DNA of 64,000 nucleotides from Myrica gale (lineage: Eukaryota > Streptophyta > Magnoliopsida > Fagales > Myricaceae). The notes beneath the pieces are model-generated. The model was given only the letters and a program-made list of their open reading frames with translations. It had not been told where the DNA came from and made no database searches. The DNA is taken from NCBI GenBank assembly GCA_963930655.1, contig OZ005603.1, positions 14,159,001-14,223,000 of the forward strand. The letters are read 5' to 3'. Positions 46,930 through 57,800 of the stretch are shown here, in pieces. A program made the position numbers and the translations under genes. Position 1 is the first letter of the stretch, and each line of letters begins with the position of its first letter.

Positions 46930-48137
46930 CAAGGGAGAAAATATCTCTAGTCTCTCACGCTTAACTCTCTCTCTAGTCTCTCACGCTCTCTGCGAGTCTG
47001 CCCTCTGATCTTAATGGACAGTCGTAGTTGTGACTCCATGAGCATGTGACGTCGTCGAAGGCCAAAGGCCAACTGCCTCTCCGCCGAACCTGGTCCAACG
47101 GAGACTCTCTGCCTCTCCATTACATTGTCTATCTTCCTCTCGGCGCCTTCTTATTATTTTCTGGTGCAATTGCTAAATCTGCTTAATTTCCCCTCTCTAG
47201 CTCTCTCTCTCTATTTCGAACAACTTTGCCTCTCTTTTTTAGTTTATTTTTTCAATTTCATTTTCATTACAATTAGTTGTTCTTAACTTTTTCATTTCAT
47301 TATCTGTTAAGTAATTAATTTTTTTAGTGCAGGTTAGAAGATTGTGATTTGTGAAGTTTGTCGTGTGTGGTCAGACGATCAGTGCATTGCATTGAGGTAA
47401 AAATTCATTCACTTATTTAGTTAATTATTTATTGTAGTTCATTAGTTAATTTGAAATTTTAGAGGATAGATTAGGTTGTGAAATTGTGGAGGATGAGCTT
47501 GATTGGATCATTGGAAGATTTGATTTTGTTTGAAGTTGTGAATCTGTTTGGAATTGGAGGATGGGCAGTGGGCAATGAGTTTGATTGATAATTGATTGGA
47601 TATTTGGTTTTGAAATTGTGTAGATGTAAATATTTTAATGCAATTTCAATTCAACTATCCAATTTGTAATATTTGTAGCTTTTTTCAGAATGTAAATTTG
47701 TATTATTTGTAGATTTTATTTATATGTTTATTTGTAAAATTGTTATTTACAATTTTGTATCATTTTTCTTTCATTGGTGTATGTATGTGATTTATTAATT
47801 TAATGCAATTGAAACAAGTATAGAATTGTAATATGTAAATGCATTAAAAGTATTGGATCCAACATCCAAATAAATTTTGCATAAAAAATCAAGTCTGAGG
47901 CCAATTGTATAGTAACTAATAAGCCCAGAATAAGAAGCCTGGAAAATTGAAATTTTGGACCCAAAACGGGCCTAAAATCAGCCCATATATAGCTGCTGAA
48001 ATTCTGGCTTCTGGTAATCAATTCTTGTACCGGGATTGCCAAAATTCTGGCAGCTGCCGAACCGGAACTAGATGTCAATATTGGCATCCAGTTATTTTAG
48101 GTACCGGAGTTAGAATTTGAAATTTCGGCCACCCCTA
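46930..48137 (+). mobile_element. Deletion derivative of the hAT family (right end preserved)
   Basis: About 47325-47470 matches the leader of the hAT element at 35900-36030 (GCAGGTTA, GTCGTGTG, CATTGAGGTAAA, TAGTTCATTAGTTAATTT). 47640-48137 parallels its right end (TGGATCCAACATCC, AAGCCC, GGGCCTAAAATCAGCCCA, CCGGTACC). The terminus CACCCCTA is the reverse complement of TAGGGGTG. The transposase region is absent. The left terminus was not found. Confidence 0.75.
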
Positions 48138-48884
48138 TTAGTGGGGTTGTGGTGACGATCCTCCCTTTCGGGGCTAGTAGCTTTAGCTCAATCTGAACAT
48201 TCTGCAGCGAGTGAGAGTTCCTATGACCACGACTAAGAGGAGTTGGCTACACTGGTCGCGATAGTGAATGTATGGTAATATTTAATATTGTCCTGACTTG
48301 CCATGTAAAAGTTTGTTGTCCAAATGTAGTAGTTAGATGAAAGTGTTGTATTGACACATTAATATTTTACATAAATACTTTAGTACTAAAAATAAGTAGA
48401 AATCAGTTTGAGATTTTGAAATATTATAGAACTAATGGAGTAAATAAGTTTTTTATTTATAAAAAAATATTGAAGTCGGTATAAAAATGTGGTAGAATTT
48501 GTATGGGAATTTGTTGTTTGGTAGTAAAAAATTTTACTTTTGAAATATATTTTTTTTAAAGTGAAAATTTAATTATCACCAAACATCTCCGACCCAAACA
48601 GTAGACTGTAGCCCATGATTACCTAGATGGAAAATTGAAAAGCGTAAATCCCATGATTTATCTTTAATACGAAGAATGCTTATGAAAAGCAAAGTAAGGG
48701 ACCCATCATAAAAAAAAAAAAAAGCCCTGGGTCACAAAGTCCACTACGACAATCAAGAGTCAGACATTCCTTTGTTGGACAGTCTTGCTAAAAAGACTGC
48801 AAGTTGATTTGCTATTTATGCAAAAACTTCAACGCATGTGTTTGAGAGAATGCAGCATTTTACCTCGCCTGTGCTAAAATAGGA
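48138..48884. other. AT-rich stretch, nothing identified
   Basis: No coding similarity, inverted ends or tandem repeats recognised, apart from an A-run at about 48709-48723. Confidence 0.5.
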
Positions 48885-48892
48885 CTACCAAA

Positions 48893-49231
48893 TAGGGATG
48901 TTCATTCGCCGGTTCGGTCTGATTCGACCGGTCAAACCGGTCATTTTGTAAAGTGTGTATACCAGACCGTACCGGTCATTCTAACAGACCGGTACGGTCC
49001 GGTTTGGGTCATGTCATTTTGAGCCGGTTTTAGGTTGCGTCATGTCATTTTGGACCGATTTTGGATTTGAGCCATGTCATTTTGAGTTGGTTTGGAGTGA
49101 TATACTCCGGTCTAGTTCCGGTTTTCCATAAAGGTAACCCGAAACAGGACCGGAGTATACCGGTCTCGGTCCGGTTTGTCCAAAATAGATCCAATTTCGG
49201 TCCGGATTGACCGGTTTGGTGGACAACCCTA
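48893..49231. mobile_element. hAT-type MITE, 339 bp, with CCGGT-rich ends
   Basis: Termini are TAGGGATGTTCA and, in reverse complement, TAGGGTTGTCCA. The flanks CTACCAAA (48885-48892) and CTTCCAAG (49232-49239) agree at six of eight positions, fitting an aged hAT duplication. The interior is packed with ACCGG/CCGGT motifs and has GTCATGTCATTTTG-type short repeats. No coding capacity. Confidence 0.8.
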
Positions 49232-49304
49232 CTTCCAAGGCAAGTTTATTTTAGAGCTATATATGTTATGACTTGTGAAGAAATGCATTCTTGACAGGGG
49301 TATT

Positions 49305-49835
49305 ACTTTTTTAATTAAAAATCACTGCCTAAGTTTTCACTAGCTAAAAATAACTGCCTGGGGTTTTAAAAAATTAGAAACACTGCTTGGATTCCCTCCC
49401 TTTTAAAAAAAATAAATGCCTTAATTCCAACTCTATCCCCATAACTAATGACGCACCTGCCACGCGTCATACCGGCCACGTTTTATCCAGTTAAATTCTT
49501 ACGCATGACCACTATGAACCACGTCAACACACAAGCCACGAAAGAACTGATGGCAAGTCGCGTCACTGGACACGTGAAATTTTTTCTCATGTTGCTTTTG
49601 CGCTACCGTTTAGAGCGTCTGTGCTTACGTGGCTTGGGGTGGCCACATGTAATAATTTTTTAGATAACACGTGGCTATTACGATGTGTGGCAGATGTGCT
49701 GTTAGCTCTGGATGACGGATTTGGGACGGAAACAAAAGAAGATTAAAACCAAGTAGTGTTTCGGATATTTTAGAAATCTAGGCAGTTATTTTTTTAGTAA
49801 AGTTAAAATCTAAATAGTAATTTTTAATTTTTCCT
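49305..49835. mobile_element. Long-terminal-inverted-repeat element (fold-back or Mutator-like MITE)
   Basis: The arm at 49311-49390 (AATTAAAAATCACT, TAAAAATAACTGCCTGG, GAAACACTGCTTGG) matches the reverse complement of 49749-49830 with modest divergence. The interior is relatively GC-rich, with ACGTG-containing words. It is related to the truncated copy at 45760-45930. No protein is encoded. Confidence 0.7.
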
Positions 49836-49930
49836 TTTAATATATATATAATTATTGGGTTTTTAAGCTGATTTGAAGGGTTTTTTAAGCTGCTTTGTTT
49901 TGTTTCAAACAGCTTTTTAAGCTGCATATA

Positions 49931-51096
49931 CAGGGGCGGAACTAGACCCCATCGCCCAGAAAACATTCAATTTTTTTATGTGTTACTCTTAAGCTCACTC
50001 GCCCCCAAGTTGGTCTTAATAAATGACCAAGAGACAACGCTTAAATAAACAAAAAGTCGCTTAGAAAAAAATTAATAATTTTGCTGATGTCAATTTCCTT
50101 TGCTTCCAAAGAAAATTTAAAAACGCAACAAGAAAACGTGTCAAGAAGCACACTGGGAATGACGCTCTTTACCTTTTACCACGCGGTTTCTTCTTTTTTA
50201 TTGCAGATTGCAATTCTATTTTTTTTTTCTAACTATCATTCATTCATGGACTCTTAAGCCCTAAATTGTGATTACTCTTCTTATGAGCCCTAAACCATTC
50301 ATTCATTGGTTGAATTTAAATATAAAAAAATAAAAAAATTTAGCAAATCTAAGCATAAAAATTCTTAGGGTTATTCTTCTAAATGATGAGGGTGTTTGAG
50401 CTCAAAAAAAGTTCTCATCCAGATTGTTTGTCAATAGCTTTTTCATGTCATAGCAAAGTCCATTTAAACATCCTGCTATTAAAACTGACGCAAGGACACA
50501 AACGTCTCCACTATGTTCTTGTGCTATTTTTGCTAAAAGATTTTTCCACCGTCTTCCCAATGCTGGAAATTAATGATACCCCTTCGAAACATGATAATGT
50601 AATAATTTGAAAATCACACAAAACACAGTATCATATTTCCCTTAAAAGTTTTGCTACAATAGACAATATAATCGTTGAAAGACTTGTAAGCTTGGAGATA
50701 GACAAGCATCAAAGTATCTCTGTTGTAAAGGGGCAAAAGAAATTTTGGAGTGTTATACTGGTTTATCAGCTGATTAACTTGACATTGGTTTTACTAGTCA
50801 TTATTATTTTTTGGTGTATTTAAGTAAAATTTTGGAGGAAAATTTTTGAAACTATTGAGAAAAAAACTATTTTACAACGTTTTTCAGAATATGTATTCCT
50901 ATAAAATTCAATTTTCACCTCTCAGTATCAGCAAATAATACGGTACATGTATTTCAATATATATTTTTAGTGTTTTTAGCCTTTAATTTTTTATATTTTA
51001 ACTCTAAAATATTTTTTTGTATTATGTAGTAAAATATTTTTTTGTCATTTTTCTTAGGAGTTCAACCACCTTCGATTGGAATCCTGATCCGCCACT
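49931..51096. mobile_element. CAGGGGCGGA-ended DNA transposon remnant (1.17 kb)
   Basis: The left end is CAGGGGCGGAACTAG. The reverse complement of the right end is AGTGGCGGATCAGGATT, a recognisable inverted pair of the type seen on plant hAT elements with TTF-type zinc fingers (family recollection). Short frames such as 50383-50610 show no clear transposase motif. AT-rich flanks prevent a certain target duplication. Confidence 0.55.
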
Positions 51097-52660
51097 ATAT
51101 ATATAATTACATGATGTGGACGTGACTTTGTGTTGATGAGAGCGTGCAAGTTGCACCATGCAGTTTGTCCCGTTATAATCCTAATTAAAGTTACATATTG
51201 CTCATCCTATTCCATATTATATAATGTAGGCATTAGAGAATTTGTGTACGGAGTTCAGTGAGTAAATGTACTAATATACCACACTAATTGCTTCAAATTA
51301 CAAATATAGTATGAAGTATTATGTCAACGGCAATTATTACAAGAACATTGGACCCCATTATTCTTTTAAAATTTTCAGTTTCGTTTGTTGCTACCTCCCC
51401 ACTAAGCTAAAGAAGTTCCATCCTCACACACCATAAAATACATGTCCCATGCTATTTGACCGCAAAGCAGAAACAAATTATAAGGATCCGTTTTGTCGTC
51501 TTTTAGAAAGAAAGAAAAAAAAGATTTTGTACGGATTAACTTTCCAGGAAAATATATAACCTTTTGCATGAAATAATAACTTAAACAACTTTGTACACAT
51601 AATTCTTTTTAGTTTCGATAAAAAAAATTTCTCAATTAATAAAAACATTCAGATAGGTAGGCATCTTTTCCATCTTTTTTTTCGTAAGCAAACTTTAAAA
51701 TATATATTAAAATTCGAGAAAAAACAGAAAAAGTCTCATAGGACCGGTGAAAAATCTAATCAGACCCGAAGGCCCTACAAGCTTAGCAAAGAAACACGAG
51801 CCCTCAAAGAAGGGGATCTAAAGCCCCAGAACAAGTCGGATCCAAGAATTCGATTTCACACAATGTCGGAAAAAAATCGAAACAACTAAAGATCGAAGTC
51901 CTTTTCTGAATCATGATGGCTTGACCTTCTACGTAACGAGGTAGTATCATGCACATATATAATATAGGGACCATGATTCTTTGTAAACACTTTTTGAGTA
52001 GGACTGTGCATGAGCGGTGTCTATGATGATTTCTCCTCCCATCGGCAGTCACCCCAACGGGTACCAGCACCGACTTGTTTGGACCGGTTAACGATGAGAG
52101 AGTAGGTACGAGTTATGGTGTCGTTCGAAGTTGGCCTTTTAAAAAAAAAAATAAAAATAAAAAATATTTAAGCAAAACTTCGCCATTTTGTTAAAAGAAT
52201 AATAAATAAATAAAAGTGGGGGGACAATTTCACTACCCCTGCCAATATCCTCGACTTCTAGGGATATTAGGTACAGGTACAATATCGCTTTGGTACTCAA
52301 TGCTGAATAACCGGCACACCGTCGTTACCTGTGAACAACCTTAATTTTGAGTAGAAAATTGTAGAGAATTTCGATCGTTCTTATAACATGTATAATGTCA
52401 ATTCAATAGATACTTAGAACAAAAAAATATCAAGTTAATGGCTTTTTTTGCTAAATAAAAAGATTAGAAGGGATCCACGAACGTAGCCTATTCTCTCTAG
52501 GGTGACTACATAAATCTCAACTCGCTGCAAAATACCAGAATTGAGCTATAGCCACTTAGCTGAGAATGAGGTACCGTCATCACAATTTTACAGTAGTGTA
52601 GTTGATTTTGAAGAAGGATGATTTAATCTACAAACCTCATGTCCCACACTTATTTTAAGG
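51097..52660. other. Intergenic stretch, no supported gene
   Basis: AT-rich. A minus-strand frame at 51804-52070 (88 codons) has no family I can name. 52140-52230 is A-rich and ACCGGT/CCGGT words occur near 52080 and 52310. No inverted ends were established. Confidence 0.45.
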
Positions 52661-52661
52661 G

Positions 52662-53115
52662 GCAAATTACAATTTTTTTTTCTCTTGAACGATGATTCTC
52701 AAATATTCCACAAACTTTATCTCGTTACAATTCACTCCCTAAAGTATGTTTCTCATTGCGATCTCTTCCCCCAATCCAGTGGAGCAGTAGAGTCATCCGA
52801 GCCTTCCCAGTCTTATATGGTGTTTCTCAAGATCTGTAGAGTCAAGAAACAATCTGTATCCAGTTGATTTTTTTATTAAAATAAAAAAATATGACTCGCT
52901 TATAATTGATGTGGACAAATTTATCTTTTTATGTAAGAAGAACGTCACGTTTTGTTTATGTGGAGCAAAAACTGTTCGAGATAATGGTTTTAGCGGATTG
53001 AGGGATGAAATAATCATGAGAAACATATTTTGGAGATGAATTGTAACGAGTTAAAAATTTGTAAGATATTTGAGAATCGGCTCATAATTTAAAAGGAAAA
53101 ATTGTAATTTGTTTC
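52662..53115. mobile_element. Long-terminal-inverted-repeat element (about 450 bp)
   Basis: The left arm 52662-52778 (CAAATTACAATTTTT, GATTCTCAAATATTCCACAAA, CTCGTTACAATTCA, TATGTTTCTCAT) matches the reverse complement of the right arm, about 52993-53115 (GAGAATCGGC, AAATATCTTACAAA, CTCGTTACAATTCA, ATATGTTTCTCATG). The arms are over 110 bases, with a loop of about 215 bases. Non-coding. Confidence 0.8.
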
Positions 53116-54834
53116 CTCGTTTTCAGCCTCCCAAACACGTAAATCAACTATGGTAAGTGAATGGTTGACTTAGTAACACTAGATTTTTTTTAGTAACATT
53201 ATAAATTTTTTTTATATTTTTTCTCCAGTAACACTAGAATTCTGTTTACAGAAGTGATACCTCTGGACACCGTTTGTCTCCTGTTAACCAAGAGACAAAC
53301 GGTATCCGAGAGGTCTCTTGTTAACCGTTGCGCCAATTAAATGTAAATTATATTGAAGTTGCTGGATTAACAGATTCCATTGTCTTTTCCCCACTTCGAT
53401 TTCATACAATGGCAAAAGAGTAATTCGAGGTTTTCCCTTTGTTTTTTACCACGCGATTTTCGGGATCTTCTACCACTGGCAGAAAGTCGTTCCTCAGTTC
53501 TGACACGATAAATGCATCCCTTCGATTGTCTCCATGGGAAAAATAGTTTCAGTCACGGCATTCCCACACTGCCCTTCATATAGTATTAGAAGCTCGCAAC
53601 GAACCATGGTCCCCAGCACACATATCTCCATCAGACTACGGAAAAGGTTCCCCCACCCCTGCATGGGACAATTTTTTTTATCACCTAAACCTCTCCACAT
53701 CCGAAGGATATAAAGATTATGATATCTAACTCATTTATTAATACCTGCCTACGGAGACTTCGTTCTGTACTCGGTTTGATTAATTGGTCCATTATTTTCT
53801 AAGCAACCCAAGTAACGCAGCCTCACATGGCCTCGCTGGACACAGATCGTAGCTGTTACTTCAAAGCGTTTGTCATTAATCTGAGAATTCTCCTCAATAA
53901 ATACAGAGTTTTATGATGGTCAAAATTTGCAGATAACTGTTTTTTTTCTTTTCTTTTTCGTTTTGTTTAAAGATGCTCTGAAGCAAAGTTCTAGAGAAGC
54001 AATGAGTGTGTTCCAAGGCAAAAGGACCCCACTTGTGTGCGTGAACATTGGTTTCAGAGCGAGCACTTAAGTGAAAACCCATCTAGGGCTCTTGCATGAG
54101 TGATGGCCTTTAGGGACATTATTTTAGCACAGTGCCTTACTTGTGTACTTTTTCTTTAATGGGAATGAGTGGTTTCGGTCCCTTGTGTCCCCCGGGGCTT
54201 TGAATTTTGGAATCTTGTAGGTGAGTTTTAAGGGGTAGAAGAAATAGTGACACTGGGTCTGTTTCATGAACAGCTGGGTGGTTTCCTGGTGCAGAAACTT
54301 GGAGGGGTTGACCTAATTTAGGTGTCTGGTTTAGGGATTTCTTTTTGGCTGTGGGAGTAGATATGAGTCGTTTTTTCCAGTGGGGATGCCCAAATAATGG
54401 AGTGGTTCTAGATTTGTGATGGTCTGGGACTGGGTTTCTGAAAGTACATGCTCTGTTATCTTAAATCTAGTAGTAGATTTCGGGCAATTTTGTAGGAACA
54501 TTTAGCGGGATTCTGCCATTATAGTGTTGTTTTGCCATTAAAATCAGAGAAGAAACCACATTGGGGATCTGTTTCAAGGTTCTGAGAATCTTGGCTTGAG
54601 AATTTCGGGTCTGGCATGGTTTCTTCTGGCTGATTTCTGTTTCCTAGTGTCGCTTTAGCCAAAAAATCAACTGGGTTTCTGTTTCTGCTCGTATGATTGC
54701 TCTATTTGAATCAAAGCGTTTCTTGGGTGTGGAAACGGTTAACTGTGTGAGATAGCGTCTGAGGAGGTCGTTGTTTGGTTTCACATTAGCCGGCTATATT
54801 CTTGAAGTTTGATCAGTGCTTTTACTGTGACAGA
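53116..54834 (+). promoter_or_regulatory. Upstream region and probable 5' leader of the BTB-NPH3 gene
   Basis: No transposon is recognised from about 53.3 kb to the start codon. The last 700 bases are T/G-rich, as is common in plant 5' leaders, and hold several ATG triplets that would be upstream start codons if transcribed. CAAACGG(A/T) occurs twice around 53272 and 53297 in an inverted arrangement with TTGTCTC/GAGACAA. The TATA box and transcription start are not assigned. Confidence 0.4.
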
Positions 54835-57800
54835 ATGGCTTGCATGAAACTGGGATCTAAGACTGATGCATTTCAACGGCAAGGGCAGGCCTGGTAAGTA
54901 ATTTGATCTCCGTGACATTATCGTTTATATATATATGTATAACCTATGGGCTGTTGGACATGACTTATTCCTATTACAATATGTTTTAGTTAGTTATTTT
55001 GTTTTTTAAAGCGGAGTTTTGAGCGTTAATACTGTACGAACGATAATCCACTCTCTGACATACTTGGTTAGAGTTGTTAGAACTTAGAGATGTTTCATGC
55101 GGAAAAATTTTGATGTGTTTAGTTGCAGAAATTCACATTTGCCACCTGAACGGACGAGTAATTTTTTCTCGACAAAGGAAGCATGCTTGTTCTTATCGGC
55201 ACAGGGCTCAATTTTTCTTTCGTATCTTTATTTTTTGCTCTCCCCTCGTGTGGTGAGGAAACTTTCTCGTGTAGGTTGTGAATTTAAATCAAGCGTGTTG
55301 AAAGATTCCCAATTTAAAATAGTTTCTGGGCAAGATCCTGCATTCCTGAAATATGTCGAGTAAATTGACTTTGACGAAATGGCGATAGGTGAATGGTTTT
55401 TGCCTTGCTTATGTGGGGAGTAGCATGAGTTGAGGAATGGTTCAACTAATTAAGGTTGATGGTCATTTTACCTGAGTAGAAAACGGATTTTACTGCTTCC
55501 GAAAGCTGATGGACATGTCCAACTGCTTCATCAGAGTTTGTCTTTCACAGATAGCATTATAATTTATGGGCATTCTGATTTGACTCGTTAATTCTATTCA
55601 TAAGATGGGTCTTGCATTTTAGTTGTTTGTGCTTGAGCCATTGGATCTCATTTATCAAATGAACAAAAAATATGCATCTCAAACAAATTTACCGTTTAGG
55701 TTTTTAATCCATTTTCCTTAAAAAGAAAACTATTTTTCAAAACCAGCACAAGGAGTGAAGTATGGTTATTTCAAGTTCCTTAGTTTTAGGAACTGTGGCA
55801 GTTAATATCCACATCATGTGTTGTAAATATTCTTTAACTAGCTTAAGCATAGTCAATATGATTAAGAGAAAAGGAAGTCCTTAAGGCATGGTAAAAGTTG
55901 TTTGGCTTTGACCTCAAAAGCAAATCTTGAGCCTTTGACCTATTTCTAATTTCTTCTTCTGTTTTTGCAATTTGTTTCTTAGTTCTATCATATGGGGGAA
56001 ACTGTACTTTTAAACTTTTTGCTTCTTCTCCGGTGAAGCAATGTGATACACAGACAATGAAAATCTCTCATGGAGTTTACAAGATATTTCATGTGTGCGA
56101 CCACTGACAAGGGAGGATGATATTGGTGTGGGATGTGTAATAATTGGACTATGGGGATGTAGATGACAAAATGTTGTAGTTGTGAACTCTGGAAATTAAT
56201 GACATGTGCATGGTAGAGTGGCTAGCTACGTTTGCAGAAATAGGACTTTATTCTCGAATTTTGGGTTATATTTGAGATGTCATTGATAGTATTCGGGCGT
56301 ATCCAGCAACCATTGATATCCAGTATGTGACGTGGATATGGATATATTTCGAAAGCATATATGTGCTCACATGTATTACAAGCGAGATGTTTAAAAAAAA
56401 AAACTTGCATTCCTTTTATATTGTCTCTTATGGTTATGAGAAGGACACATCTCTGACTTATGTGGTCTGCGAGGTAGAAAAAGAACAGATGTGAGATGGT
56501 TTCTACCCATTTTGATATGCATTTTCTATTGATGGTCGTCAGAACATATAGTTAGTAGGATATATGACTATAGTATCTACGAACCTAATCTTTTACAACA
56601 AGAACACCTGTTTCAAAAGCCTGTTCTTCAATTTATGGGCTATTGATAACACTATTAATGAGATCAATTTATGAATTTTGTTGGATTTGCTGAAAATGCT
56701 TTTGAGGAATGCCGTACCATGTGATCTTGTACCAGACAATGGAACAGCTTTATGATTATGGTGGTTTTGATTTTTGATTTTTAATTGGTGACATTACCCA
56801 AAGCTCTCTACTAGACCACAAAAATGCTGCTTCACTCGCTTGTGTGCGTGTGTGCTTCTGTGTATATTCATCCTTATCTTTTCATACCTCTCTTATGATA
56901 TTTAATATAGCTATAATATTTATAGGTTCTGCACAAGTGGGCTTCCTAGTGATATTGTCGTTGAAGTTGGGGAAATGTCCTTTCATCTTCACAAGGTATT
57001 TTGATTAAACCATTTTATATTTTCTTTTGACATACGCTCGCCGAAGTCCACTTGAATATGTCCATTATTTGCCTCTAAAATCATGTTATCTTACTTTCTT
57101 ATTATATGCAATGGGTGCCATTCATTGGTCAAGTGATTGTTCAGATTGCTTATATGCCCAGGTTCAACTTGCCAGGACCATTAGCCATGAACAATTTTCA
57201 TGTATCCTTCCAATAGTCTCTTAGATTGGGGTTAAGTTTTGTTGTTAGGAACTTGTCATCCTTCCTCTCCATAATTTTGAAGCATCTAACCTTCGGTTCT
57301 GACATTTTTTGTTACATTGTCATGAATTTTCTTCTCTTGCTGTCTTGCTCAAGCTAGTAGTTGATACTCCTATTCATTGTGGGAAAATCTTGCTTATCAC
57401 TGAGCTGCAGGTCAAACCCCCTTTAAGACATCAGCTTACGAGCATTAATATAAAGCTTCTGATGAACTGCAGTATATACAACGTTTTTCCCCCCTAATTG
57501 TTATGATCACTTTACCTTGTCCAGTATATTATGTATTGTCTGATAGCTAAAATTTGGTGTTGCTTTTCATATCAGCTGTAAGGTGGAGTTGTCACATATT
57601 TAGGTGCAGACAAACTGAGAATGTTATTTATAGTTTCTTACACTTATTAATAATTCATAATGCAGTTCCCTTTGCTCTCAAGAAGCGGGGTTATGGAAAA
57701 AATGATTGCGGAAGCATCTGAAGAAGCAGAAGAAGGATGTGTCATAAACCTTCCTGATATTCCTGGTGGGGCGAAAATATTTGAACTTGTGGCCAAGTTC

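Noticed and set aside
51804-52070. 88-codon minus-strand frame
   Set aside because: No recognisable domain, no splice context, and surrounded by repeat-like DNA; not reported as a gene.
53494-53700. 68-codon minus-strand frame upstream of the NPH3 gene
   Set aside because: No family resemblance and no supporting splice or promoter signals.
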